Shown: piece by piece, positions 1 through 7,503 of the stretch
How the letters are laid out: every line of letters starts with the position of its first letter
Position numbering within the stretch: the stretch's first letter is position 1
Made by a program: the position numbers and the translations under genes
Assembly: GCA_038230035.1 (NCBI GenBank)
Contig: JBBRNX010000016.1
Span: 16,101 to 80,100, forward strand
DNA from: Gaiella sp038230035
GTDB lineage: Bacteria; Actinomycetota; Thermoleophilia; Gaiellales; Gaiellaceae
Direction: 5' to 3'
DNA length: 64,000 nt
The notes under the pieces: model-generated
What the model saw: only the letters and a program-made list of their open reading frames with translations
Told to the model about the DNA's origin: nothing
Databases searched by the model: none

Positions 1-266
1 GCGGCGTTCGGGATCTGCTTCGCGAAGTCGCGCGTGAACTCGCGGTAGACGACAGTCTCCAGGGTCGTCTGCGCCACTGAGAACCGATCGCCCTCGATCG
101 CGTTCCGCCCGTTCGGGACGACGTGCCAGGTCACCGGGACCGCCGCGACCCAGTACTCCCTGACCGTTCCGCCCGCGCGGGCGGAGCCAACAAGGAGGAC
201 GAGCGCGATTGCCGCGAGGGCCGGGAGCGCGATCGCCCCCGGCCCTCGGAAACCGGCTCGCCTCAC
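1..266 (-). CDS. Multicopper-oxidase-like secreted protein, N-terminal part (runs off the window)
   Basis: Only the first 88 codons are visible. A GTG start at 264-266 overlaps the TGA of the upstream cupredoxin gene (GTGA), which implies translational coupling. The sequence opens with basic residues (MRRAGFRG), a hydrophobic run at about residues 11-29 and a small-residue end (GSARA), as in a secretion signal. Then comes VREYWVAAVPVTWHVVPNG, which resembles the first strand of multicopper oxidase cupredoxin domains (REYWIAA.. type). The copper ligands would lie beyond the window edge, so the enzyme class is not proven. Pairing with a cupredoxin gene supports a copper redox role outside the membrane. 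Confidence 0.6.
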   Translation of the reverse strand, partial: MRRAGFRGPGAIALPALAAIALVLLVGSARAGGTVREYWVAAVPVTWHVVPNGRNAIEGDRFSVAQTTLETVVYREFTRDFAKQIPNA

Positions 267-1320
267 GTGACGACGATCGTCCCCGACATGTCGGGGCCGT
301 GGATCCAGCAGAAGTAGTGGTACGTACCCGCCTTCGTGAACGTCACCTTGGACGCGTGCGGCAGCGGGATAGCGTGTGAGCCAGCGGTCAGCGGCGTCGC
401 AAAGAAGCCGTTGCCGTGGTTCGTGCCGTCGTAGTTGTACTGGCCCTTAGGCTCGGAGCCGTAGAGCAGGACGGGCGCGACCTGGTTCGGACTTCCCGGC
501 CCAGTCGGGAAGAGGTCGATCTTCGTTGAGAGGGCCCGGATGTACTTCTTCGGTTTGAACGTGACGTTGTGCGCCTCGCTCGGTGCTTTGTTGACGAACG
601 TCACCGTCGTGCCCACCGTCACGCTCAGCCGAGCCGGGAAGTAGCCGAGCAACGTCGTCGTGCCGCCGACTCCCATGATCACGGTGTGAGCGGGTGGTTT
701 CGCCGCGGCAGCGAGTGCCTTGGCCTTGGCGAAGGCCGCAGCCGTCTGCGTGAGCGCCTGAGCCTGTACCTGAGCCGGGGTCGCCGGCACCGGCGTCGCG
801 GCCGGCTTGACGACCACCGTTCCCTTCATGCCCGGATGCACCTGGCAGAAGAGGTGATATACGCCGGGCAGCGGGAACGCGTAGGTCGCCGTGACGGGCT
901 TCCGCCCGGGTGGCGAGAGAACGCCGCTCGAAGCCGGCGTCTTGCCGGAGACTTCGGGCCGAAGGGTCCGAGCGCAGCCGGGTTGTAGATGAACTTCGGC
1001 AGCCCGCTGAAGTAGAAGGGCGAGCCCGCAGAATCGAGCAGCTGGTCGTACATGCCTTTTGCCGGGTCGGGCATGAGCAGCCCGGCCGGCTTCGGCGCGT
1101 AGGTCACCGTGTGGAACGTCGCGCTCGAGAACGTCACGCTGTCGCCCGCGTTGATCGTCAGCTTGGACGGTAGGAAGACGTCTAGGAAGGCCGACTTCGG
1201 TACACCGGCAGGGCTTGGGCCTTGCTGGCCGAGGTAGACCTTGTAGGAGTTCGCCGCCATTGCCTGTCCGGCGAAGGCAAGCGATCCGAAAACCGTCGCC
1301 ACGACAACGAGTCGCTTCAT
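263..1320 (-). CDS. Secreted two-domain cupredoxin, interrupted by a one-base frameshift
   Basis: ATG start at 1318-1320, followed by a signal peptide (MKRLVVVATVFGSLAFAGQA). Two blue-copper domains can be read. Domain 1 has a His in SATFHTVTY and a Cys-His-Met loop CQVHPGMKG. Domain 2 has a His in SEAHNVTF and CWIHGPDMSG before the C-terminus. They are joined by an Ala/Lys/Gln-rich linker (about 655-790). The reading frame breaks near 951-955: upstream it reads to FGPKS and downstream resumes at VSGKTPASSG, so one base is missing relative to an intact gene. Neither half alone is a plausible protein. This may be a sequencing error or a real lesion. The stop overlaps the start of the multicopper-oxidase-like gene, suggesting a two-gene copper operon. 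Confidence 0.75.
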
Positions 1321-1360
1321 CGAAACAACCCCCTTGTTCGAGTCTGCTGGGACAGGTCCG

Positions 1361-1366
1361 ACTATA
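1361..1366 (-). promoter_or_regulatory. Candidate -10 box of the cupredoxin operon
   Basis: The minus strand reads TATAGT here, about 40 bases before the cupredoxin ATG, with a GGGGG ribosome binding site at 1329-1334. It lies in the 189-base divergent region between the cupredoxin and the flavin reductase gene. The flavin reductase side has TACTCT at 1480-1485 and a clear GGGAGG ribosome binding site. I see no convincing -35 on the minus side. Confidence 0.35.
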
Positions 1367-1509
1367 CGACCTACCGCAGCCGGCCGCAGCAACAGCGGCA
1401 TCGACGCTGGTAATAGCCTGTGGTGACCCGACACACATGGAAGTACGAGCACCGCACTAGCTGCTCTGCCGACCACACGTACTCTCACTCTCCGAAAGGG
1501 AGGTAGCTG

Positions 1510-2688
1510 ATGGTGACCTACCGCTATCTGATCGTCGGCGGCGGTATGACCGCCGACGCTGCCTGCCGCGGCATCCGCGGCGAAGATCGCGACGGCACGA
1601 TCGGGCTGGTCGGCGCCGAGGCTCACCCGCCATACGACCGGCCCCCACTCTCGAAGAAGCTCTGGGCTGGGGGCACGGAGGAGTCGATCTGGCGCGGCAC
1701 CTCGGACCTCGGCGTCGATCTGCACCTCGGACGCCAGATCGTCTCGCTCGACCTCGACGCACATCGTGCAACCGACGAGGCCGGCGAGACGTACGCCTAC
1801 GAGCGTCTGCTCCTCGCGACCGGCGGCAGCCCACGCCGACTGCCGTTTGCGAGCGACGCGGCCGTCTACTTCCGGACGCTCGCCGACTACCACCACCTCC
1901 GCGAGCTCACGCATGGCGGTGCGCGGGTGGTCGTCGTGGGCGGTGGCTTCATCGGCTCGGAGATCGCCTCAGCACTCGCGCAAAACGGCTGCGCCGTGAC
2001 GATGGTCTTCCCCGATGCAGGGATCGGGGCGCGCATCTTTCCGGCCGAGCTCTCCGCCTTCGTCGCGGACTACTACCGGTCGAAAGGAGTCGAGGTTCTG
2101 GCGGGAGAGACCGTGACGGCGATCGAGTCTGGCACCCCGCTACGCGTCGTCACCGGCGGTGGCCGCGTCCTCGAGGCCGAGTCGGTCGTCGCAGGGCTCG
2201 GCATCGTGCCGAACACCGAGCTGGCCTCCGCCGCCGGGCTCCCCGTCGACGACGGGATCGTGGTCGACCAGCTTGGCCGCGTCGGTGGCGCCGACGATGT
2301 GTTCGCAGCAGGCGATGTCGCTCGGTTCCCGATTCCGGCACTCGGCGGGCACACACGCGTCGAGCACGAGGATCATGCGAACACACACGGAGCGCGGGTC
2401 GGGGGGAACATGGCCGGGGCGAAAGTGGCGTACGACCACCTACCGTTCTTCTACTCCGACCTGTTCGACCTCGGCTACGAGGCGGTCGGCGAGCTCGACG
2501 CACGTCACGACACGCTCGCGCACTGGACGGAGCCGAACCGCTCGGGCGTCATTGCGTATGTGGACGCCCAACGCCGCCCTCGTGGGTTCCTGCTCTGGGA
2601 TGTGTGGGGCCGGGTCGACGCGGCGCGAGACCTGATCCGTGCCGGGACGCCGATCGAGCGGGACGCGCTCGTGGAGCTGATCGCCTGA
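1510..2688 (+). CDS. FAD/NAD(P)-dependent oxidoreductase, ferredoxin-reductase-like
   Basis: 392 residues, ATG start with a strong GGGAGG site seven bases upstream. The N-terminal FAD Rossmann motif YLIVGGGMTAD (about residues 6-16) is followed by PPYDRPPLSKK, typical of the rubredoxin/ferredoxin reductase and AIF-like family. A second dinucleotide motif VVVVGGGFIGSEIA (about 138-151) binds NAD(P)H, and FAAGDVARF (about 265) is the conserved second FAD contact. The family passes electrons from NAD(P)H to a small redox protein such as ferredoxin. No ferredoxin or oxygenase gene lies next to it, so the partner is unknown. The C-terminal LWDVWGRVDAARDLI matches the reductase dimer domain. Confidence 0.85.
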   Translation: MVTYRYLIVGGGMTADAACRGIRGEDRDGTIGLVGAEAHPPYDRPPLSKKLWAGGTEESIWRGTSDLGVDLHLGRQIVSLDLDAHRATDEAGETYAYERLLLATGGSPRRLPFASDAAVYFRTLADYHHLRELTHGGARVVVVGGGFIGSEIASALAQNGCAVTMVFPDAGIGARIFPAELSAFVADYYRSKGVEVLAGETVTAIESGTPLRVVTGGGRVLEAESVVAGLGIVPNTELASAAGLPVDDGIVVDQLGRVGGADDVFAAGDVARFPIPALGGHTRVEHEDHANTHGARVGGNMAGAKVAYDHLPFFYSDLFDLGYEAVGELDARHDTLAHWTEPNRSGVIAYVDAQRRPRGFLLWDVWGRVDAARDLIRAGTPIERDALVELIA

Positions 2689-2708
2689 TGGAGTCCGCCC
2701 GTTGGGGG

Positions 2709-2951
2709 TCAGACGAGGTCGTTCGTCTTTCCGGCCAGGCCCCGGTCACGGTCGGTCACGCCGCCCGCGGTGTGCGTCCACCAGCGCACGGTGACCTTCC
2801 GGTAGTGGATCTCGATGTCGGGATGGTGGTTCTCCGTCTCGGCGAGATCGGCCAGCCGGTTGACGAAGGCGATGGCAGCGACGAACTCCGCGAACTCGAT
2901 CTCGCGGACGAGCGCGCCGTCGACCTCAGCCCAGTGGTCGGGGACAGCCAT
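2709..2951 (-). CDS. 4a-hydroxytetrahydrobiopterin dehydratase (pterin carbinolamine dehydratase)
   Basis: 80 residues. The family core is clear: ENHHPDIEIHYRKVTVRWW followed by THTAGGVTDRDRGLA. The paired histidines and the His in WTHTAGG are the catalytic residues. The enzyme dehydrates 4a-hydroxytetrahydropterin and so recycles the pterin cofactor of aromatic amino acid hydroxylases; in bacteria it often stands without such a hydroxylase, as here. From the ATG at 2949-2951 the protein lacks roughly a dozen N-terminal residues of the usual family. An upstream in-frame extension exists but reads as non-family sequence. Divergent from the phosphatidyltransferase gene, 36 bases away. Confidence 0.85.
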   Translation of the reverse strand: MAVPDHWAEVDGALVREIEFAEFVAAIAFVNRLADLAETENHHPDIEIHYRKVTVRWWTHTAGGVTDRDRGLAGKTNDLV

Positions 2952-2971
2952 GTAGAGGAGTATGACGCACG

Positions 2972-2977
2972 TACGAT
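2972..2977 (+). promoter_or_regulatory. Candidate -10 box (TACGAT) of the 2988-5271 operon
   Basis: TACGAT lies 10 bases before the proposed GTG start at 2988, giving an almost leaderless transcript. This supports choosing GTG 2988 over the much longer open frame that begins at 2604 inside the preceding gene. Confidence 0.35.
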
Positions 2978-2987
2978 CCGGACAACG

Positions 2988-3797
2988 GTGCCCGTCTGTC
3001 TCCCAGAGCCACCCGCAGTCGACCATCCTGCCTCTCTGCTCGCCCGCTCACGCAAGCCGCGGCCCACGACGGAGGTCCTCTGTGAGTTCATCTTCCGGCC
3101 GCTTGCGCAGCTGCTCGTCATCGTGTTGCTGCCACTCCGCGTCCCGCCGCCTGCGGTGGTGCTGGCCGCGGCGACAGTCGGGCTGACCGCCGCTGCAGAG
3201 TTGGCCCGCGGACAGCTCATTGCTGCCGCGCTCCTCCTGCAGCTGAAGACAATCCTCGACAACGCCGACGGCCAGCTCGCGCGCGCGTCCGGACGCGAGT
3301 CGGCGCTCGGTCGGTACCTCGACTCGCTCTCCGACCTGCTCGTGAACGCCGCGGTGTTCGCCGCAATCGGCTACTCCACCGGCCGACCGTGGCTCGCGCT
3401 CGCCGGGTTCCTGGCACTCACCCTCGTTCTGAGTGCGGACTACAACCTCGACCGGCTCTACCGAATCGCGCGCGACCAGGCCGTCGCCGGCACGCCTCCC
3501 GCGACGGGCTTCGGCGGGGTTCTCGCCCACGGCTACGCGATCGTCTACGGATCGCAGGACTGGCTCATCGAGCGCTTCGTCAGGTGGCGAACAGGCTCCG
3601 ACAACCGCAGGCGGCTGGCGTACCACGATCGAGCGACACTCGAGGTGCTCGCCAACTTCGGCCTTTCGACGCAACTCGCCGTGCTCGGCGTCCTGCTGGC
3701 CTTCGGGTACCCGGCCGCGTACTCCTGGGTGACGGTGGCATGCCTGCTCACGCTCGTCCCGCTGCTCCTCCGACGTGAGGTGCTCGCGCACCGATGA
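2988..3797 (+). CDS. CDP-alcohol phosphatidyltransferase family membrane protein
   Basis: 269 residues from the proposed GTG start. The family signature is complete: DGQLARASGRESALG then RYLDSLSD, which fits DG-x2-AR-x8-G-x3-D-x3-D exactly. These aspartates bind the metal and CDP group during transfer of an alcohol (inositol phosphate, glycerophosphate or similar) onto a CDP-linked lipid. Hydrophobic segments flank the motif and continue to the C-terminus, so it is an integral membrane enzyme. The acceptor alcohol cannot be read from sequence. The end overlaps the SDR gene by ATGA, making it first in a three-gene run. Confidence 0.85.
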   Translation: MPVCLPEPPAVDHPASLLARSRKPRPTTEVLCEFIFRPLAQLLVIVLLPLRVPPPAVVLAAATVGLTAAAELARGQLIAAALLLQLKTILDNADGQLARASGRESALGRYLDSLSDLLVNAAVFAAIGYSTGRPWLALAGFLALTLVLSADYNLDRLYRIARDQAVAGTPPATGFGGVLAHGYAIVYGSQDWLIERFVRWRTGSDNRRRLAYHDRATLEVLANFGLSTQLAVLGVLLAFGYPAAYSWVTVACLLTLVPLLLRREVLAHR

Positions 3798-4468
3798 GCG
3801 ACGTCGCCCTCGTCTGCGGCGGTGGAGGCGCGCTCGGGACAGCGCTCGTGGCCGCGTTCCTCGAGCGTGGCGACCGCGTCGTCGCAGCCGATCGGCACCC
3901 CGGAGGGCACGACGCGGATCCGCCGGGCATCCAGCGTCTCGCAGTCGACCTGACGAGCCCCGACGAGATCGAAGAGCTGTGGAATCGCCTCCAGGAGACA
4001 GGCGAGCGGCCGCGCTGGGTCGTCAACGCCGTCGGCGGCTTCCGTGGCGGGACGATCGCCGACAGCGAGCCGGATGATTACCGGTTTGTCCAGGATCTGA
4101 ACCTCGGCACGGCCTGGTGGTCGTGCCGCTCAGCCGCCCGTCGGCTCGGCGAAGGTGACGCGATCGTGAATATCTCGTCGCGCTCCGCGCTCGTCGGTGG
4201 ATCTGGCGCTGCAGGCTACAGCGTCGCGAAAGCGGCCGTCGTCAAGCTCACCGAGGTGTTGAGCCTGGAGCTCTCCGGGAAGAAGGTGCGCGTCAACGCG
4301 GTGCTGCCGTCCGTCATCGATACGCTGACGAATCGCGAGACCATGTCGGCTGACCGGATCGCGAAGGCTGTTCCGCCCGAGCAGATCGCCGCGGTCGTCG
4401 CCTTCCTCTGCAGCGACGCCGGGGCAGCGGTGACGGGGGCGATCCTCCCCGTGTACGGCTGGGCATGA
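3794..4468 (+). CDS. Short-chain dehydrogenase/reductase (SDR)
   Basis: 224 residues. The N-terminal nucleotide motif is VCGGGGALGTALVAAF (about 7-22). An NVSS-like strand is present as IVNISSRSALVG, and the catalytic Tyr-Lys pair is in GYSVAKAAVVKL. The C-terminal VTGAILPVYGW is typical of classical SDRs, which oxidise or reduce a hydroxyl or keto group with NAD(P). The glycine-rich motif is GGGGALG rather than the textbook TGxxxGxG. It starts inside the stop of the phosphatidyltransferase gene and overlaps the RibD-like gene, so all three are probably made together. The substrate is unknown. Confidence 0.85.
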   Translation: MSDVALVCGGGGALGTALVAAFLERGDRVVAADRHPGGHDADPPGIQRLAVDLTSPDEIEELWNRLQETGERPRWVVNAVGGFRGGTIADSEPDDYRFVQDLNLGTAWWSCRSAARRLGEGDAIVNISSRSALVGGSGAAGYSVAKAAVVKLTEVLSLELSGKKVRVNAVLPSVIDTLTNRETMSADRIAKAVPPEQIAAVVAFLCSDAGAAVTGAILPVYGWA

Positions 4469-5271
4469 TCGAGCAGCTCGAGCTCCTGTACGAGGAGCCG
4501 GGGCTCCCCGACTTCGATCTACCAGCGGAGCTCCGCGCGTTCTATCCGGGCACGTTTGGCTTCGAACGCCCGTGGCTCGCCGTCAACTTCGTGTCGACGC
4601 TCGACGGCGTCGTGTCGATCCCGGCGACGCCGCGTTCGAACCGCATGATCAGCGACGAGAGCGACGCCGACCGCTTCGTGATGGCGCTGCTGCGAGCATG
4701 TGCAGATGTCGTGCTGATCAGCTCGGGCACGCTGAACGGCTCGCCGAAGGGGCTCTGGAGCGCGACCGACGCCTACCTGCCAGCTGGTGCCGCGATCGGT
4801 AGTTTCCGCCACCGGCTTGGCCTGCCTCCCGAGCCCGCCTTTGCCGTGCTCACGGGCAGCGGCGCGATCGACCCGGAACATCCTGCTCTCGTCGCCGGGG
4901 CGTTGATCCTGACGACGGAACGCGGCGCAGCAGCCCTCGCCGGTCGGCTCCGTGACGGCGTCGAGGTCGGTGTGCTTCCGGGCGAGAACGCCGTGGATCT
5001 CGAGGCGGCCATCGGATTACTCCACGCCCGCGGCCAGACGTCGATCCTCTCCGAAGCCGGCCCGACGATCCTCGGAGCGATGCTCGCCGCCGGTCTGGTC
5101 GACGAGCTCTTCCTGACCGTCTCGCCGCTCCTCGCAGGCCGCTCCGGGAACGACGTGCGCCTCGGTCTCGTGGAACGCATCGACTTCCTGCCTGACACGA
5201 GAGTCGCGGGCGCGCTCCGAGGAGTCCGCCGCCAGGGTGCACACCTCTTCCTCCGCTACGGCTTCGGCTAA
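4465..5271 (+). CDS. RibD C-terminal-domain (pyrimidine reductase/dihydrofolate-reductase-like) protein
   Basis: 268 residues. The RibD-C fold is recognisable: RPWLAVNFVSTLDGVVS near residue 35 is the substrate-binding loop, ADVVLISSGTL follows, and ILSEAGPTILGAMLAAGLV with DELFLTVSPLLAGR forms the NADPH-binding half. RibD reductase reduces the ribosyl side chain of the riboflavin precursor, but stand-alone homologues like this have varied or unknown substrates. No deaminase domain and no other rib gene is nearby, so a riboflavin role is not assured. It is the last gene of the run from 2988 and converges on the PIG-L gene. Confidence 0.8.
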   Translation: MIEQLELLYEEPGLPDFDLPAELRAFYPGTFGFERPWLAVNFVSTLDGVVSIPATPRSNRMISDESDADRFVMALLRACADVVLISSGTLNGSPKGLWSATDAYLPAGAAIGSFRHRLGLPPEPAFAVLTGSGAIDPEHPALVAGALILTTERGAAALAGRLRDGVEVGVLPGENAVDLEAAIGLLHARGQTSILSEAGPTILGAMLAAGLVDELFLTVSPLLAGRSGNDVRLGLVERIDFLPDTRVAGALRGVRRQGAHLFLRYGFG

Positions 5272-5346
5272 GAGTCTCCCTATCGAGATCGTCGTAGTCG
5301 GCTGCCACGGCCTCGCCGAAGTGGTCATCGGCCACGGGCGTAGGCG

Positions 5347-5982
5347 TCAGGCGACGATGCGGTAGACCTGGAAGACCTCGGCGTACTCGCGGTTCACGTT
5401 CGTGCCGTGCACCTTGGCCAGGTTCCAGATGTACTCCTCGTTTGCATAGCGCCGGTGCTGCTGCGACGCGTAGCGGCCGACCGCGGCGATCTTCCGCTCC
5501 AGGTGGCGCTGCTCCAGTGCGACGTACGCCCCGTACGAGAAGTCGAAGTTGTTCCACGGGATCTCGTAGCCGAGGATCGTCGTCCGCTTGAACGCACGCA
5601 ACCCCTCCTGCGCCACCGTCTGGTGGTCCTGGTGGACGTCGTGATGCGAGGGCTGGAAGACGACATCCGGGCGCCACTCCTCCCAGAGCTCGACGAGCAG
5701 CTCGAGAATGTCCTGCCGCCGCTCCGGGAACGTGCGCACATCGAAGTCGTGCACCGTGAGATTGCCGTCCGGGATGCCGAGCTCCGCTGTCGCCTCGCGC
5801 ACCTCACGCGCCAGCGTGTCGGGCGCGAACCCGGGCGGCAGCGAGCGCGTCGCGATCGAGAACGCGACGTAGCGCACCTCACAACCCGCCTCGACGAGGC
5901 GCGCGGTCGTACCGCCGCAGCCGAACTCGCCGTCATCGGTGTGCGGCGCGAGTACGAGGGCGCGCTTGCAGGCCTCGATCAC
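5347..5982 (-). CDS. PIG-L family deacetylase (GlcNAc de-N-acetylase-like)
   Basis: 211 residues, GTG start. The zinc site reads APHTDDGEFGCGG near residue 12, a variant of the usual AHPDDE motif with Thr in place of Pro and Gly inserted before Glu. The second motif is PSHHDVHQDHQ near residue 111, carrying the further His ligands. The family removes N-acetyl groups from sugars or sugar conjugates (GlcNAc-inositol, bacillithiol and mycothiol precursors, lipoglycans). The substrate is not determinable. It faces the membrane glycan gene at 6076 across a 93-base divergent region. A second, canonical PIG-L lies at 11016. Confidence 0.85.
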   Translation of the reverse strand: MIEACKRALVLAPHTDDGEFGCGGTTARLVEAGCEVRYVAFSIATRSLPPGFAPDTLAREVREATAELGIPDGNLTVHDFDVRTFPERRQDILELLVELWEEWRPDVVFQPSHHDVHQDHQTVAQEGLRAFKRTTILGYEIPWNNFDFSYGAYVALEQRHLERKIAAVGRYASQQHRRYANEEYIWNLAKVHGTNVNREYAEVFQVYRIVA

Positions 5983-5989
5983 TGAACAG

Positions 5990-6020
5990 TTCCCATCAGG
6001 CTGGGCAATTCCTATCAGGC
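5990..6020. repeat. Direct repeat in the divergent PIG-L / O-antigen-ligase-like promoter region
   Basis: TTCCCATCAGGC (5990-6001) and TTCCTATCAGGC (6009-6020) differ at one position and start 19 bases apart, about two helical turns. They sit between the divergent genes at 5982 and 6076. Such spacing suits a dimeric regulator, but no regulator gene is next to them. TAGTCT at 6061-6066 is a candidate -10 for the rightward gene. Confidence 0.4.
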
Positions 6021-6075
6021 CCGACTACCGGGACGGGCTGTCTCGCGTGAGCAAGACGGTTAGTCTTGGCAGCGC

Positions 6076-7503
6076 ATGGCCCAGCTCGCAGCCTGCCTCG
6101 GAGCGCTCGGCGCCGTGCTCACCCTCGTTCCACAGCGGCGTGAGGCGACCGTCGCCGGACTCGGGTTGATTGCCGCCGCGGTCGCACTGCTCCAGCAGTC
6201 GGGCGGGCATCTATCGTCAGGGCGCCTGGTTCTCGGGGTCGTCGGCCTCGCCCCTCTTGCCGTCGCTGCCGTCGTCTTCGTCCGCCGGCCGGCTTTCGTG
6301 CCGCCTGCCGTCCTCCTCGCTGCGCCCTTCCGGATGCCGGTCGACTTCCACGGCGGCCACATCGCCCTTGCGCATGGCGGTCAGGTGGGACGCCTCCTCC
6401 CGCTCTACGGTGTCCTCGCCGCCGCCGCGCTCGCACTCGGCTGGCGGCTCGTTCGAGGCGAGGAACATGCCCCGGTGATCCGCGAGATCGCTGTTCCCGT
6501 TGCCGCATTCGTCGCGTTCGCGTCTCTGTCGTACCTCTGGACGAGTGCCACTGCGCCCGCGCGGAATCTCCTCGAGTACTTCCTCCTGCCGTTCGTCGTT
6601 CTCGTCGCCGTCGTCGCGCGTTCGCCGTTCCCGGCCTGGGCTCCGCGCGTGCTCGCGGGGATCGGAATCGCACTCGCGGGCCTCTTCGCGGTAATCGGAC
6701 TAGTCGAGGAAGCGACCCACCGGCTGATCTACTACACGCCGTCCGTCGAAATCGGGAACGCCTACTCCAGCTTCTTCCGCGTCACGTCGTTGTTCCGCGA
6801 TCCAAGTCTGTATGGGCGGCACGTCGTGCTCGGCATCGGCGTCGCGGTCGTCCTTGTCTGGTACCGGCGGCTCGGTCTCGTCGTCGGCGCCGCGCTGATC
6901 GCGATGCTCTTCGCCGGGTTGTTCTTCTCGTTCTCGCAGTCGAGCTTCGCAGCATTGTTCGCAATCGCGCTCTTCACGGTCGCCGTCGCGGGAGACGGCC
7001 CGATCAGGATCGCCGCGACCGCGATCACCGTCGTGATCCTCGCGGGAGGCGCCGTGTACGGCGTGCACAAGCTCTCGACGTCCTCGACGCAGCGGGTGAC
7101 GAGCGACCGCTCGCGCCGTGTCGCGTTGACGGCGCGGGTGTTCGCGCACCATCCGATCGTCGGCGTAGGTATCGGCTCACAGCCGCGCGCGAGCCAGCAG
7201 ATCTCGACGGAAGGAGGCGCACCGACGTTGTTCGTCTCGCACACGACGCCGCTCACGGTTGCCGCCGAGCTCGGCGTGATCGGTCTCGTTCTGTACGCAC
7301 TCCTCCTCGGCGCTGCCGCGACCGTGCTCGCTCGTGTACGACGCCTCGACCCGGTTCTGGGACTGGCTTTCGCCGCCGTGTTCGTCGGCCTCTTCGTCCA
7401 CTCCCTCTTCTACAGCGGCTTCTTCGAAGACCCTTTGACGTGGCTCGTGCTCGGCCTGACCGGCGCGTTTCTCGGCTCACGCTCAGAGGGGCCGGCGCCG
7501 TGA
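6076..7503 (+). CDS. O-antigen ligase/polymerase-like integral membrane protein
   Basis: 475 residues with about a dozen hydrophobic segments spread over the whole length. Known members of the Wzy/WaaL/ExoQ group share this layout: a periplasmic loop near residues 215-245 (SVEIGNAYSSFFRVTSLF here), a following membrane pair with FSQSSFAALFAI, and a large loop with RVFAHHPIVGVGIGSQ. The HHPIxGVGxGS string is the best-recognised part of the bacterial family. Such proteins join or polymerise undecaprenyl-linked glycans at the outer face of the membrane. The stop overlaps the GTG of the next gene. Confidence 0.75.
   Translation: MAQLAACLGALGAVLTLVPQRREATVAGLGLIAAAVALLQQSGGHLSSGRLVLGVVGLAPLAVAAVVFVRRPAFVPPAVLLAAPFRMPVDFHGGHIALAHGGQVGRLLPLYGVLAAAALALGWRLVRGEEHAPVIREIAVPVAAFVAFASLSYLWTSATAPARNLLEYFLLPFVVLVAVVARSPFPAWAPRVLAGIGIALAGLFAVIGLVEEATHRLIYYTPSVEIGNAYSSFFRVTSLFRDPSLYGRHVVLGIGVAVVLVWYRRLGLVVGAALIAMLFAGLFFSFSQSSFAALFAIALFTVAVAGDGPIRIAATAITVVILAGGAVYGVHKLSTSSTQRVTSDRSRRVALTARVFAHHPIVGVGIGSQPRASQQISTEGGAPTLFVSHTTPLTVAAELGVIGLVLYALLLGAAATVLARVRRLDPVLGLAFAAVFVGLFVHSLFYSGFFEDPLTWLVLGLTGAFLGSRSEGPAP

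Noticed and set aside
2604..2987. N-terminal extension of the phosphatidyltransferase
   Set aside because: It lies antisense to the pterin dehydratase and inside the flavin reductase end; no membrane or family character before residue 129.
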